Below are positions 8,769 to 17,819 of a stretch of 64,000 bases of DNA, in pieces. The notes under the pieces are model-generated. The model made no database searches. It was not told the origin of the DNA and was given only the letters and a program-made list of their open reading frames with translations. The stretch is from Lewinellaceae bacterium. GTDB lineage: Bacteria > Bacteroidota > Bacteroidia > Chitinophagales > Saprospiraceae. Each line of letters opens with the position of its first letter. Within the stretch, counting starts at the first letter, position 1. A program made the position numbers and the translations under genes. The stretch spans positions 124,001 through 188,000 of the forward strand of contig JACJYM010000001.1 of assembly GCA_020636155.1 (NCBI GenBank), read 5' to 3'.

Positions 8769-11700
8769 ATGAAAAATTTTAACACCACAAAGATTAACTC
8801 TTTGTTAAAACAAAAACTGGCTTATTTCACTGTGGCATTGGCTTTTTGCTTAATGCCTTTCACTGCAAAGGCCGACATTATCAACCTAAATGCCAATACC
8901 ACGGAAAGTTATCTCATAAATGGCACTTCTAATGTGGTTATATATGTTAGCTTTTCAAGCAACACGGTTGAATATGCAGATAAAATAGAATTTATTCTGC
9001 CTGGAGGGGCAACTTCCACTTTTAGTTTGTCACATGGCATTCCTTCGCCTTCACCGTTTACCGCTTGTCAAGAAAATAATGGCGACGAAAGTACGATTGC
9101 AAACGGAATTTCTTGGCTCAATCCTTCCTTCCCTAACGGAGGAAGTCACTGCGGTGCTTTCGTAAGTGATGTGCAGTTAAAATTTGGGATAGCCATTACG
9201 CATACTTCTGCATCAGGATCTGCACTGAACTTAACAGTGCGACTGACTGGAGATGGATATGGTGAATCCGCACCTAGTGTCGCATCAACTATCGTTCAAA
9301 TTCTACCAGCGAATTGTGTAGTGAATTGTCCGAGTGATGTAGTTGCCTATGCCAATCAAGGTTCATGTGGTGCAAATGTCAACATACCCTTACCTACATC
9401 TCAAGGAAGTTGTACGGGTAGTTTTCAAGATTTAAGTGGATATTATGCGATAGGTACCCATGAATTAAGTTATACTTCAAGTTCGGGTTCTACATGTCAT
9501 TTTACGGTCACTGTCATCGATGATACGAATCCTATAATAAATAATTGTGCAAATATGACTTTTACATTGGAAAATGGTGAATGCTCAGTATACGTACCAG
9601 ATTTCTTGGACGCCACTGATGATTGCTCCAATGTCACAACGACTATGTCACAAAACTTTAATTTTAGCACCATCAATTCCGGACCTACCTGTAACAATGG
9701 TGAAACCAAATATTATAGAATATTCAATACTACTAGTTACAATATTAACACATATTACAATGTAAGTAGTATAGAACTGGCAATCTATCAAGCATACAAT
9801 TTTCCTAATATTGGTGTTAATTTATACAAATATTCAGGTGATTTAAATCCAGTTAATATGGAATTAGTGGCTGGTACGACAATGTCAGTTCCTAACACAA
9901 CACAAGATTTCCTCACGGTTCCAATTTCTGCACAATTCGAAGCAGGAGATCAAATTGCTCTTGAGGTAATCGTACCTGGAAGTAATTTTTCTGGATTTGT
10001 ACTCGGATTTAATGATTCTGGAGAGACTTCTCCATCATACATTTCTTCTGTAACTTGTAATACAGCGATTCCGGTAACGGTCGAAAGTATAGGATTTAAT
10101 GCTGATGCCATGATGAGATTACATGGCACAGAAAGCCCAACCAGGTTATACAAAACATTCGGAAACTATGATTTAGATGGTGATTTCCCTATTGGGGTTC
10201 ACAACTTAACCTATGAAGCCATAGATGCTTCAGGCAATAAAACTCAGTGTTCTTTTACAATTACTGTAAATCCTGTACAAAATCCATTGACAGCGATGGG
10301 TTGCAATGATTTGATAAATATTGTATTAGATGAGGATTGTACTGCGGTGGTTCTACCTGATGAGCTTTTGGAAGGTGGCCCATATCCTTGTTATGATTCA
10401 TTTTCGGTTCACATTGAAGATTTACAAGGCAATGATATTGGGAATACTGTAGATGGTAGTCATGTAGGTCAAACTCTCACTGCGACAGTTAAGGGTCCAA
10501 ACGGAAATTCTTGCTGGAGTAAGATATTCGTTGAAGACAAGTTAGCGCCAAATCTTGAGTGCAATACGGTATATACTTCATGCTCAGGCGACCTGTCACC
10601 GGGATCTCCTTTGGGAACAATGCTGGCATTCCCAGCAAATATCCTAGCCGGTACGATAGAAAATAATTTTCCTAATTCGCATGAATATTACATTGATGTA
10701 TTTGGGTTAAATGGGGCTTATATCACAGACCTAAATGTAGAATTAGGAATCGAACATTCTCAGCCTTCTGATTTAATTGTGTTACTTGAAGGACCACAGG
10801 GTCAGGCGATAAAGCTATTTGATCAAATAGCGCAAGGATGTACAGGAGACAATCTCATGGTGACTATGGATGATGAAGCATTTAATACTTATGCAGATTT
10901 ACAGACTTTTTGCGAAAATGCAAATCCTGCAGTATCAGGAAGGTTTGTTCCATATCAGAGTTTAAGTGCATTTGATGGCACCGATCCTAATGGACAATGG
11001 AAAATAACCGTGACAGATATAAATTCTACTGACGGTGGTAAGGTGAACAGTATTAAACTGGTATTCATGCAATCTGGAGCCATTATGAGCTTCCCGACTA
11101 CCAATGATATTACTTGGAATCAAATCAATGAAACGACCTTTACCGTGTACGGAATAGATAATTGTACTGAAGCAACACTACAATATAATGACCAAGTGGT
11201 CGAGGAAACATGTAGCAGTATCTATACTAAAGTTATTGCCCGAACATGGTTGGCCACAGACATTTATGGCAACCAATCAACACCTTGTGTACAGACGATT
11301 TACGTGTATAGGAATGGATTGGCTACTTTAACCTGGCCACCTAATTATGATGGTGTACAGAACAATGCCTTGAGCTGCTCTGATTGGGGTACTAGTGTCC
11401 CTGATCCAAATGTGACGGGATATCCTACTGGTGACTTGTGTGATAATGTGCAAATATTTGACCCTGAAGACACAAGAATTGACATCTGTCCTAAGTCATA
11501 CAAGATTATTAGAAAATGGAAAGTTCTAGAATGGTGTACATCCGAGATAAGAGAACACAATCAAATAATTAAAATAGTGGACGAACAAGGTCCAGAAATC
11601 GAATGTCCCGATGACTTAGTACTCTCCGCAGACTCGGAAAACTGTAGCACAACCGTCGCAGTACCGAAGCCAACTGTCATTAGTGAATGTAGTGACAATG

Positions 11701-14588
11701 TAACTTATACTCTCCAATACTTACCGGTTACATTAAATGGAGCTCCTACCGCTGATGATATATGGTTGGATGATAATGTAATTAATAATACAGCCATCTC
11801 TGATGTTCCTTTTGGAGATACTTGGGTAAAATGGACTGTAATGGATGAATGCGGTAATAGAAGTGAATGTTGGTTTACAGTAACCATTGTAGACAATGTG
11901 CCTCCGATTGCCGTTTGCGACCAACATACTAAGGTAGCCATTGGATCAGATGGTTATGCCAAAGTTTTTGCAACCACATTCGATGATGGAAGTGTTGACA
12001 ATTGTAATATTGATAGGTTTGCCGTAAGAAAAATGACGGATATTTGTGGCATAAGCGGAACAGGCAATTTCACAGATGACGTTACATTCTGTTGTTCTGA
12101 GATTGGCAAAACCATTATGGTAGAATTTAAAGTTTGGGACAAGGCAGGCAACAGCAATAGTTGTATGGTCGAGGTGGAAGTAGAAGATAAATTACCACCT
12201 TATATTACGGATTGTCCTGAAGATATCACCTTAGATTGTCAGTCTGACTACACTGATTTGGATGTGACTGGAAGACCGATAGCCATAGATAACTGTAATG
12301 TGGAAGACATATATTATGAAGATTCTGGAAGCATTAATAATTGCGGTCGAGGTACCATTACCAGAACATGGACAGTAGTGGATGGTCAAGGATACAAAAA
12401 TAGTTGTATTCAATACATCACCCTTAAAGATCTTGACCCTTTTAATAGCAGTGATATTAAATGGCCTTTAGATTATACCGCCACAACTTGTGGAACTAAT
12501 TTAGATCCGGAAAACCTACCAACAGGATTTGATTATCCAAAGATAGATGATGATATCTGTGCATTAACAGCAGCAACATATAAGGATCAAGTTTTCAATT
12601 TTGTGGAGGGTTCATGTGAGAAAATATTGAGAACTTGGACTGTGATTGACTGGTGTACTTACGATGAAAACAATCCACAACTTGGTGTCGGCTATTTCCA
12701 ACACTTACAAGTGATAAAATTGCAAAACACCATTGCACCAACGATACTTTCAAGTTGCACTGATGTGATGGCTCTCAGTTATGGAAATTGTGGCGACAAC
12801 ATCACCCTCACCATAGATGCAGAAGATGATTGTACGGAAAAGGATGATTTGGTTTACCAATGGATAGTTGATGTAAATAATGATGGAATCGCAGACGCAG
12901 GGTATTCAGGAACTGGTAAAACCATGACTAAATATTATAAGAATGGAACTCACAAAATAATATGGAAGGTAGAGGACAAATGTGGTAATGTATCCACCTG
13001 TTCTTATCTATTTACTGTAAAAGATGGTAAAAAACCGACTCCATACTGTAGAAGTAGCGTGACGACTGTCGTCATGAATAACAATGGCATGGTAGAAATA
13101 TGGGCAACAGACTATGAATTAGGAAGTTATGATAATTGCACACCTTACGACAAACTCAGATTTTCGTTCTCTTCAAATGTCAATCAAAAGAGTTTAGTCT
13201 TTACTTGTGCAGACATACCAGATGGAATTTCTGCGACGATACCGGTAGAAATGTGGGTGACCGATGAGGCAGGAAATCAAGATTTCTGTTCAGTAAATAT
13301 TGAACTCCAGGACAATCTCGGAGACGCATGTGAAGATCAAAATGGTTTATTCACGATATCAGGTCGTGTTCTTACAGAAAATAGCGATATTATCGATAAC
13401 ATAACGACCTCGATAAGTTCCTCTCAACCTGAGTTTCCAAAGGTAGTTTCTCCAGGCTCTAATGGCAGTTACTTATTCAATGGACTAAAGCCTAACCACG
13501 ATTATACTGTGGGTTCAAGTAAGGTCGATGACATTATGAATGGTGTCAGCACATTAGATATCGTATTGATTCAGAGACATATTTTAGGAATATCCGAATT
13601 GAATACTCCGTATAAAAAGATTGCTTCTGACATCAATAATGACGGCAAAATTACTGCTGCTGACTTGATAAAATTGAGGAAATTAATCCTTGGACTTACC
13701 ACTGATTTTGATTCGGGTCAGCATTCCTACAGATTCATCACCAAGACAAATGGGTTTAATAATGCAAGCAATCCATTCCCATTCAACGAGACTTATTTGC
13801 AATCTAACTTGACAAATAATGTCTCTGGAAAGGATTTTGTAGCGGTAAAAATTGGAGATGTCAATTCGAGTGCTGTATTTAATGCAAGAAATACTGGTAG
13901 TGAAAATAGAGTCAACAAGAACATGGTATTCAAGATACCTCAAGTTATGGCAAACCAAGGTGAATTGATTAAAGTACCATTTTACGTACAAGATTTAAAA
14001 GATTATCTTGGATTTCAGACGACCATGAATTTTGATGAAAGTCGGTTACAATTTGAAGATATTGAGCTCAACGAAAGCATTATGAACTTTGACAATTTTA
14101 ATCTAAGTCATGTTCAGGATGGAAAAATAGCGATAAGCTGGAATAATAATTCAGAAAATACGGAAGATGCCATTTTTACATTGATATTCCATGCGAAGCA
14201 AACTACACCATTGTTGGAAGCCATAAGCATAGGAAGTGATATAATTAATTCTGAAGCTTATGATACAGATATCAATGTCAACGGCATCGTACTGAGTGGT
14301 ATTGCCGAACAAAACAGCGAGTTACAAGGATTTGAAGTATTCCAAAACAAACCAAACCCATTCAATGGCACGACTTCAATAGCCTATTATGTTCCTGAAC
14401 AAGGAAAAGTAAATCTTAGAATTTTCAACGTTCAAGGGGTCTTATTACAAGAATACAATGACGAGGTAGAGAAAGGGTATGGAAGCTTCACGATTTCTGC
14501 TCATGATTTGCCGACCACCGGAATGTACTATTATCAAATTTCATTTGGTGATAAAAAACTCTTGAAAAAGATGATAAGTATAGAGTAG
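8769..14588 (+). CDS. Giant T9SS surface protein: HYR repeats, P-domain, dockerin, cohesin-like domain
   Basis: 1,939 residues, with a signal peptide ending near residue 35 (FTAKA). HYR-like immunoglobulin-fold repeats are visible around 182-251 and 258-506, the second interrupted by a ~150-residue insert. A proprotein convertase P-like domain (about 613-769) contains SQPSDLIVLLEGPQG and DPNGQWKITVTD. More HYR-like repeats (about 940-1,540) carry paired cysteines and recurring D.LPP or D.VPP starts. A dockerin type I-like pair of calcium loops (about 1,586-1,648, DINNDGKITAADLIKLRKLI), a cohesin-like beta domain (about 1,719-1,847) and a T9SS type A sorting domain (about 1,855-1,939, NKPNPFNGTT) complete it. 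Likely exported and attached to the cell surface; an adhesive role is inferred. A terminator follows. Confidence 0.88.
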   Translation: MKNFNTTKINSLLKQKLAYFTVALAFCLMPFTAKADIINLNANTTESYLINGTSNVVIYVSFSSNTVEYADKIEFILPGGATSTFSLSHGIPSPSPFTACQENNGDESTIANGISWLNPSFPNGGSHCGAFVSDVQLKFGIAITHTSASGSALNLTVRLTGDGYGESAPSVASTIVQILPANCVVNCPSDVVAYANQGSCGANVNIPLPTSQGSCTGSFQDLSGYYAIGTHELSYTSSSGSTCHFTVTVIDDTNPIINNCANMTFTLENGECSVYVPDFLDATDDCSNVTTTMSQNFNFSTINSGPTCNNGETKYYRIFNTTSYNINTYYNVSSIELAIYQAYNFPNIGVNLYKYSGDLNPVNMELVAGTTMSVPNTTQDFLTVPISAQFEAGDQIALEVIVPGSNFSGFVLGFNDSGETSPSYISSVTCNTAIPVTVESIGFNADAMMRLHGTESPTRLYKTFGNYDLDGDFPIGVHNLTYEAIDASGNKTQCSFTITVNPVQNPLTAMGCNDLINIVLDEDCTAVVLPDELLEGGPYPCYDSFSVHIEDLQGNDIGNTVDGSHVGQTLTATVKGPNGNSCWSKIFVEDKLAPNLECNTVYTSCSGDLSPGSPLGTMLAFPANILAGTIENNFPNSHEYYIDVFGLNGAYITDLNVELGIEHSQPSDLIVLLEGPQGQAIKLFDQIAQGCTGDNLMVTMDDEAFNTYADLQTFCENANPAVSGRFVPYQSLSAFDGTDPNGQWKITVTDINSTDGGKVNSIKLVFMQSGAIMSFPTTNDITWNQINETTFTVYGIDNCTEATLQYNDQVVEETCSSIYTKVIARTWLATDIYGNQSTPCVQTIYVYRNGLATLTWPPNYDGVQNNALSCSDWGTSVPDPNVTGYPTGDLCDNVQIFDPEDTRIDICPKSYKIIRKWKVLEWCTSEIREHNQIIKIVDEQGPEIECPDDLVLSADSENCSTTVAVPKPTVISECSDNVTYTLQYLPVTLNGAPTADDIWLDDNVINNTAISDVPFGDTWVKWTVMDECGNRSECWFTVTIVDNVPPIAVCDQHTKVAIGSDGYAKVFATTFDDGSVDNCNIDRFAVRKMTDICGISGTGNFTDDVTFCCSEIGKTIMVEFKVWDKAGNSNSCMVEVEVEDKLPPYITDCPEDITLDCQSDYTDLDVTGRPIAIDNCNVEDIYYEDSGSINNCGRGTITRTWTVVDGQGYKNSCIQYITLKDLDPFNSSDIKWPLDYTATTCGTNLDPENLPTGFDYPKIDDDICALTAATYKDQVFNFVEGSCEKILRTWTVIDWCTYDENNPQLGVGYFQHLQVIKLQNTIAPTILSSCTDVMALSYGNCGDNITLTIDAEDDCTEKDDLVYQWIVDVNNDGIADAGYSGTGKTMTKYYKNGTHKIIWKVEDKCGNVSTCSYLFTVKDGKKPTPYCRSSVTTVVMNNNGMVEIWATDYELGSYDNCTPYDKLRFSFSSNVNQKSLVFTCADIPDGISATIPVEMWVTDEAGNQDFCSVNIELQDNLGDACEDQNGLFTISGRVLTENSDIIDNITTSISSSQPEFPKVVSPGSNGSYLFNGLKPNHDYTVGSSKVDDIMNGVSTLDIVLIQRHILGISELNTPYKKIASDINNDGKITAADLIKLRKLILGLTTDFDSGQHSYRFITKTNGFNNASNPFPFNETYLQSNLTNNVSGKDFVAVKIGDVNSSAVFNARNTGSENRVNKNMVFKIPQVMANQGELIKVPFYVQDLKDYLGFQTTMNFDESRLQFEDIELNESIMNFDNFNLSHVQDGKIAISWNNNSENTEDAIFTLIFHAKQTTPLLEAISIGSDIINSEAYDTDINVNGIVLSGIAEQNSELQGFEVFQNKPNPFNGTTSIAYYVPEQGKVNLRIFNVQGVLLQEYNDEVEKGYGSFTISAHDLPTTGMYYYQISFGDKKLLKKMISIE

Positions 14589-14612
14589 CGTTAGATATTA
14601 TATTTTAGAAAG

Positions 14613-14645
14613 AAAATCCCGAGCAATTTGTTCGGGATTTTTCTT
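14613..14645 (+). terminator. Terminator after the giant surface protein gene
   Basis: 10-bp stem AAAATCCCGA / TCGGGATTTT with a 9-nt loop and a T-rich tail, 24 nt past the stop codon. Confidence 0.85.
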
Positions 14646-14850
14646 TTAGGTCTGTTTTATCTGTTCATAAGTATTTGTTTGTTAAAAATCAACTCTCTAG
14701 ATTAATCATTCCAGCATTGTGTCCTAATTATCCCTGAAATGGCCTGTTTCATATATTCAATAATTTTTAGATTTCCACCCAATAATTAGAGCTAAACCTA
14801 CCAAGGGATATATTTATATGAGAAAAAAAGAAATAAATCTTTCTTTTGCA

Positions 14851-14858
14851 TAGATTTG
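14851..14858 (+). promoter_or_regulatory. Candidate -7 element for folK
   Basis: TAGATTTG fits TAnnTTTG and lies 16 nt upstream of the folK ATG. No convincing -33 TTG at the usual distance. Confidence 0.3.
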
Positions 14859-14874
14859 AAAAAAATCTCAATTA

Positions 14875-15357
14875 ATGGTTTATCTATCTCTTGGCACCAA
14901 TGTAGGTGACAAAATAACGAATCTTAAAAACGCAGTATTAGAAATCTCAAAGCTTGGTACTATCGAAGCGATATCTTCCAAATATGAAAGTGCTGCATGG
15001 GATGGAAGTGTCCAAGAAGTATTTTATAATCAAGTGGTCGCCATATCGACCTCAATTAATCCAAATCAATTATTGGAAGACATAAAAAACATAGAAAAAC
15101 GTCTCGGTAGAAAAGAAACTTATCGATGGGGCCCACGTGTCATTGACATAGATATTCTATTTTATAATGGCGAAATTATCGATGAACCAGGATTGACCAT
15201 TCCACATCCATTACTGCATCAAAGAAATTTTGTCCTCATCCCTATGATGGAAATTGCATCTGAATGGATGCACCCTAAACTTCATAAAAACATCGAAGAA
15301 CTTTACGAATTATCAACAGATTCAAATGACGTTTATTTATTGGATGAGGACAGCTAA
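14875..15357 (+). CDS. folK: 2-amino-4-hydroxy-6-hydroxymethyldihydropteridine diphosphokinase
   Basis: HPPK transfers pyrophosphate from ATP to 6-hydroxymethyl-dihydropterin in folate synthesis. The N-terminal LSLGTNVGDK and the signature RWGPRVIDIDILFYN (about 84-98), whose two aspartates bind the magnesium ions, are both intact. PHPLLHQRNFVLIPMMEI follows as expected. Length (160) is typical of a single-domain HPPK. It stands alone: no folP or folB in the window. Confidence 0.95.
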   Translation: MVYLSLGTNVGDKITNLKNAVLEISKLGTIEAISSKYESAAWDGSVQEVFYNQVVAISTSINPNQLLEDIKNIEKRLGRKETYRWGPRVIDIDILFYNGEIIDEPGLTIPHPLLHQRNFVLIPMMEIASEWMHPKLHKNIEELYELSTDSNDVYLLDEDS

Positions 15358-15496
15358 AACAAATTAAAATCTATGTATGAAAACAAAATTGCCACATTTT
15401 TATAATATTACAAAAATGATTTATACCTTTAGCCCATTCGTTAATCAAAACACAACACATTATGGATTTGGGTTTAATTATTCAATTATTAAGTGG

Positions 15497-15523
15497 TGTA
15501 CCCTCATGAAATTGATTGACAAC
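15497..15523 (+). repeat. IS3 left terminal inverted repeat
   Basis: Twenty-seven-nt end starting TGTACCCTCATGAAAT; pairs with 17052-17078 at 22 of 27 positions. Confidence 0.85.
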
Positions 15524-15682
15524 ATTAGTATAACTTATAACTAAATGTGGACAACTCAAAGTTAAAAAATTATTGATTACTATCATCTTTGTATCGACGG
15601 TTATGTGAACGGGAGCAGAGCTCTGCTGGGGAGCAACTCTGTGAGGTATAGCATGATTACTCAAAGTGGAAAGGAATCTTTC

Positions 15683-15719
15683 ATATGGGGGTATGGTTTT
15701 TACTACCCCCATATTTTTG
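15683..15719 (+). terminator. Strong hairpin inside the IS non-coding tail
   Basis: Perfect 11-bp stem ATATGGGGGTA / TACCCCCATAT (15683-15693 / 15704-15714), 10-nt loop, then TTTTT on the plus strand. It may block transcription entering the IS from the folK side, a common protection for transposase genes. A 14-bp palindrome lies nearby at 15614-15627. Confidence 0.6.
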
Positions 15720-15764
15720 TAGATTGATTTCCAATTTAGGGAAAAATACCTTAAAAAACCCATG

Positions 15765-16667
15765 TTATATTTGATTTTCAAAGTCATGCAAATATTTAAT
15801 AGGTCGTTCTGAAACTGGCAATTCTGCTATCAGTTCTTCAAATTTTACAGGGCTTAAATACCCCAAATCATGTATTGCTCTTTGCTCATTACTGATATGG
15901 ATAAGTTCTTTGCAAGCTTTCTGCAATTGGGTAAACGTGCTGATCTGCCAAGGTTTCAAATAGCTGTTTTTAATGAGTCCATTGAGATTTTCAGCACTTC
16001 CATTTTCAAGGCAATTGGTGGCTCTGCTTATTTTCATCCCCACATTCACTAGACGATTTTTATAGATCTGGGCATTGTATTGCGACCCATTGTCTGTATG
16101 GTGTATACACCCTTTTAGATTTACCTCTTTACGTATATGTATTGCATTTTGCAAGCATTGGAGTCCCACGCCTGCTTCCATAGTAACAGAGGGTAAAAGA
16201 CCGAGTATACGTTGGGAATAGGCATCTTTTAATGTAAATATATATGCATGATAACTCTCTAATGGATAATAAGTTATGTCTCCGACTATGACTTGATTTA
16301 TACCATTTATTCCAATCCCGGAAATCAAATTTGGATAATTTTCTTTACCCAAGCCATCACTGGTTTTCGTCCACTTTTTGTTCCTTTTAACCAATAAACC
16401 TCTATCTCGCATCAAGGTCTCAAACTTATTGACGCCTATCGAAAGCTCGATACCTGCATGGTTTTGCAGGGTATAATACAGCGATCGGCTACCCATTTGG
16501 GGGTGGATCTTACGCCACTCACACACAAGGTCTACGATCTTATCCTCTACTACTTTTTCAGCGTTTTCTCTTTTGACCATTTGCCAAACCAATTGCCTAC
16601 TTGTGCCTATCTCTTTATAAAATGCTTCCATACTATATATTCTTTCCTTATGGCGAATGTGGGTCAC
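15765..16667 (-). CDS. IS3-family transposase catalytic subunit (OrfB)
   Basis: 300 residues with the DDE integrase core (rve): first Asp in VIVGDITYYPL, second in HHTDNGSQYN, and the Glu in GSAENLNGLIKNSYL, with the usual LENGSAE context. The upstream HTH_21-like region (KIVDLVCEWRKIHPQMGSRSLYYTL) is typical of OrfB. The frame can start at GTG 16667, which overlaps the orfA stop (TAGTG). It is most likely made mainly as an OrfAB fusion by -1 frameshifting on A AAA AAG. It catalyses cut-and-copy transposition of its own element. Confidence 0.93.
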   Translation of the reverse strand: MTHIRHKERIYSMEAFYKEIGTSRQLVWQMVKRENAEKVVEDKIVDLVCEWRKIHPQMGSRSLYYTLQNHAGIELSIGVNKFETLMRDRGLLVKRNKKWTKTSDGLGKENYPNLISGIGINGINQVIVGDITYYPLESYHAYIFTLKDAYSQRILGLLPSVTMEAGVGLQCLQNAIHIRKEVNLKGCIHHTDNGSQYNAQIYKNRLVNVGMKISRATNCLENGSAENLNGLIKNSYLKPWQISTFTQLQKACKELIHISNEQRAIHDLGYLSPVKFEELIAELPVSERPIKYLHDFENQI

Positions 16668-17053
16668 TACTTTTTTAAAAATTGTTTTTCAATGTCATGA
16701 CCATAGACTTCTTTGATTTGCTCAAGAAGCTCCTCATAATAGTCGAGTTTGATTTGCTGTTTGCCTACCAATCGCTCCAAATTTTCTTTCTCCTTTTTTA
16801 CCTCAACTAATTTGAGGTAGTCACTGTCCGTTTCTATTACCAACCGATCTGGCTTCTGCAGTTTACCATACTTTTTTACCCAATTATACACTGCACTATA
16901 ACTTACATCGAACTGTTGTGAAATAGCGCTTGTCGTAGCTCTTCCTGATTCTATCATCGCTACCTTTGCCTTTTTAAAGCTTTCTGAAAATACTTTCCTC
17001 TGTTTTTTTGCTCTCATCTTTGCAAATTTGTGATAAGTTTTCCACATTTTTGT
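16667..17053 (-). CDS. IS3-family OrfA (helix-turn-helix subunit)
   Basis: Starts are ambiguous. A TTG at 17059 falls in the terminal repeat, in-frame ATG codons lie near 17047 and 17017, and the ATG giving MRAKKQRKVFSESF is the most usual type of IS3 OrfA start. An HTH_Tnp_1-type domain follows (AISQQFDVSYSAVYNWVKKYG), then a leucine-zipper-like coiled coil (VKKEKENLERLVGKQQIKLDYYEELL). It ends FLKK-stop with the slippery heptamer in the last codons. OrfA binds the IS ends, and its frame feeds into OrfB by -1 frameshifting. Confidence 0.88.
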   Translation of the reverse strand, partial: TKMWKTYHKFAKMRAKKQRKVFSESFKKAKVAMIESGRATTSAISQQFDVSYSAVYNWVKKYGKLQKPDRLVIETDSDYLKLVEVKKEKENLERLVGKQQIKLDYYEELLEQIKEVYGHDIEKQFLKK

Positions 17054-17078
17054 TGTCAACGTATTTCATGAGAGCACA
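17052..17078 (-). repeat. IS3 right terminal inverted repeat
   Basis: Read on the minus strand from 17078 it starts TGTGCTCTCATGAAAT and ends GTTGACAAC, mirroring the left end. Confidence 0.85.
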
Positions 17079-17420
17079 TGGTGCCTTGGGTGGAAACCTT
17101 GGAGGCAAATTATTTAGCAAACTGTCATTAGGAACACTATGGAATTCGGTAGCCGGAATCGTTGGCGGAGGACTAAGTGGTAAATTATTAGGGGCGATAT
17201 CAGGACCTGCCGTTGATACCGCTAGTCAGGGCACAGATATGATGAGTATTCTAACTAATGTTCTCGGCGGTGGTGTCGGAGGTACTGTAATTATGGTTAT
17301 CGTTGGTTTCATCAAAAACATGATGAAAAAATAAGAACTGACCGCATAACCTCAAGACCTAATTCAATGCAATTCTGTTGTGCTAGTAGCAGCAACTATT
17401 AGCCGTTATTATAAAAAACT

Positions 17421-17456
17421 AAAGCGACTCAGAATGTCTGAGTCGCTTTTTTGTTT
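17421..17456 (+). terminator. Terminator downstream of the disrupted membrane protein gene
   Basis: Perfect 13-bp stem AAAGCGACTCAGA / TCTGAGTCGCTTT with a 3-nt loop and a T-rich tail. On the minus strand it also lies just beyond the 3' end of rnpB and may serve both. Confidence 0.88.
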
Positions 17457-17460
17457 TTAA

Positions 17461-17812
17461 AATGTCGTAAGCCGGATTCTGTATATGCCTATCATTTATC
17501 TAAGCTGCCTACCCCTTTTGGCGATCTTGCGATTCCGATGCCGAGCAAACACCTACCCCACTAGGTTCCAAAATATACATGGCATTTCAACCCATGAGGT
17601 TTACCCCCGACATTTATTGCTAAATGCCGTCGTGAGCTCTTAACTCACGTTTTCACCCTTACTCCGAAGAGCGGTAATTTTCTGTGGCACTTTCTATAAC
17701 AGACCTCTCTCGAGACCTGCTCCCAACGGTTAGTTGGCATGGTACTCTACGTTGTCCGGACTTTCCTCTACATAAGCGAGTTATGCAGCGATAGGCTGAC
17801 CGAGCAAAATTA
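17461..17812 (-). ncRNA. rnpB: RNase P RNA, bacterial class A
   Basis: On the minus strand the universally conserved P4 5' strand and neighbours are present (GAGGAAAGTCCGGACAAC near 17750-17771), as is the 3' ACAGAATCCGGCTTA block (near 17468-17482) that closes the pseudoknot region. GCCTATC near the 5' end pairs with GATAGGC near the 3' end as helix P2. RNase P RNA is the catalytic subunit that trims tRNA 5' leaders. Exact ends are approximate because P1 is not obvious. The strong terminator at 17421 lies just downstream. Confidence 0.92.
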
Positions 17813-17819
17813 GTAATTA

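Larger units (their letters stand above)
15497..17078 (-). mobile_element. Complete IS3-family insertion sequence, 1,582 bp
   Basis: Terminal inverted repeats begin TGTACCCTCATGAAAT (left, 15497) and TGTGCTCTCATGAAAT (right, read inward from 17078), matching at 22 of the first 27 positions and starting with the TG of IS3 ends. A 3-bp direct repeat TGG flanks it (15494-15496 and 17079-17081). It carries orfA and orfB on the minus strand with an A AAA AAG slippery site at their junction. About 240 nt of non-coding sequence lies between orfB and the left end. All parts are intact, so it is probably active or recently inserted. Confidence 0.93.
15462..17334 (+). pseudogene. Small glycine-rich membrane protein gene disrupted by an IS3 element
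   Basis: The gene starts at ATG 15462 (MDLGLIIQLLSG...) and is cut after codon 11 by the IS at 15497-17078. Removing the element and one copy of the TGG target duplication joins AGT-GG to T-GCC in frame. This restores a 95-residue protein ending at 17334 with the segments GALGGNLGGKLF, LGTLWNSVAGIVGGGLSGKLL and GGTVIMVIVGFIKNMMKK. Its glycine-zipper-like hydrophobic composition suggests a small inner-membrane protein of unknown function; similar short proteins occur in many bacteria. The downstream part can be read from an ATG at 17068 inside the IS end, but it then lacks the native N-terminus. A terminator follows at 17421. Confidence 0.85.

Noticed and set aside
15482..15787. 101-codon minus-strand frame covering the IS tail
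   Set aside because: Overlaps the IS end, the palindrome and the hairpin; no recognisable protein features, so treated as non-coding.
17008..17334. 108-codon plus-strand frame starting inside the IS right end
   Set aside because: Its first ~24 codons come from IS sequence. The native gene starts at 15462 and is split by the IS.
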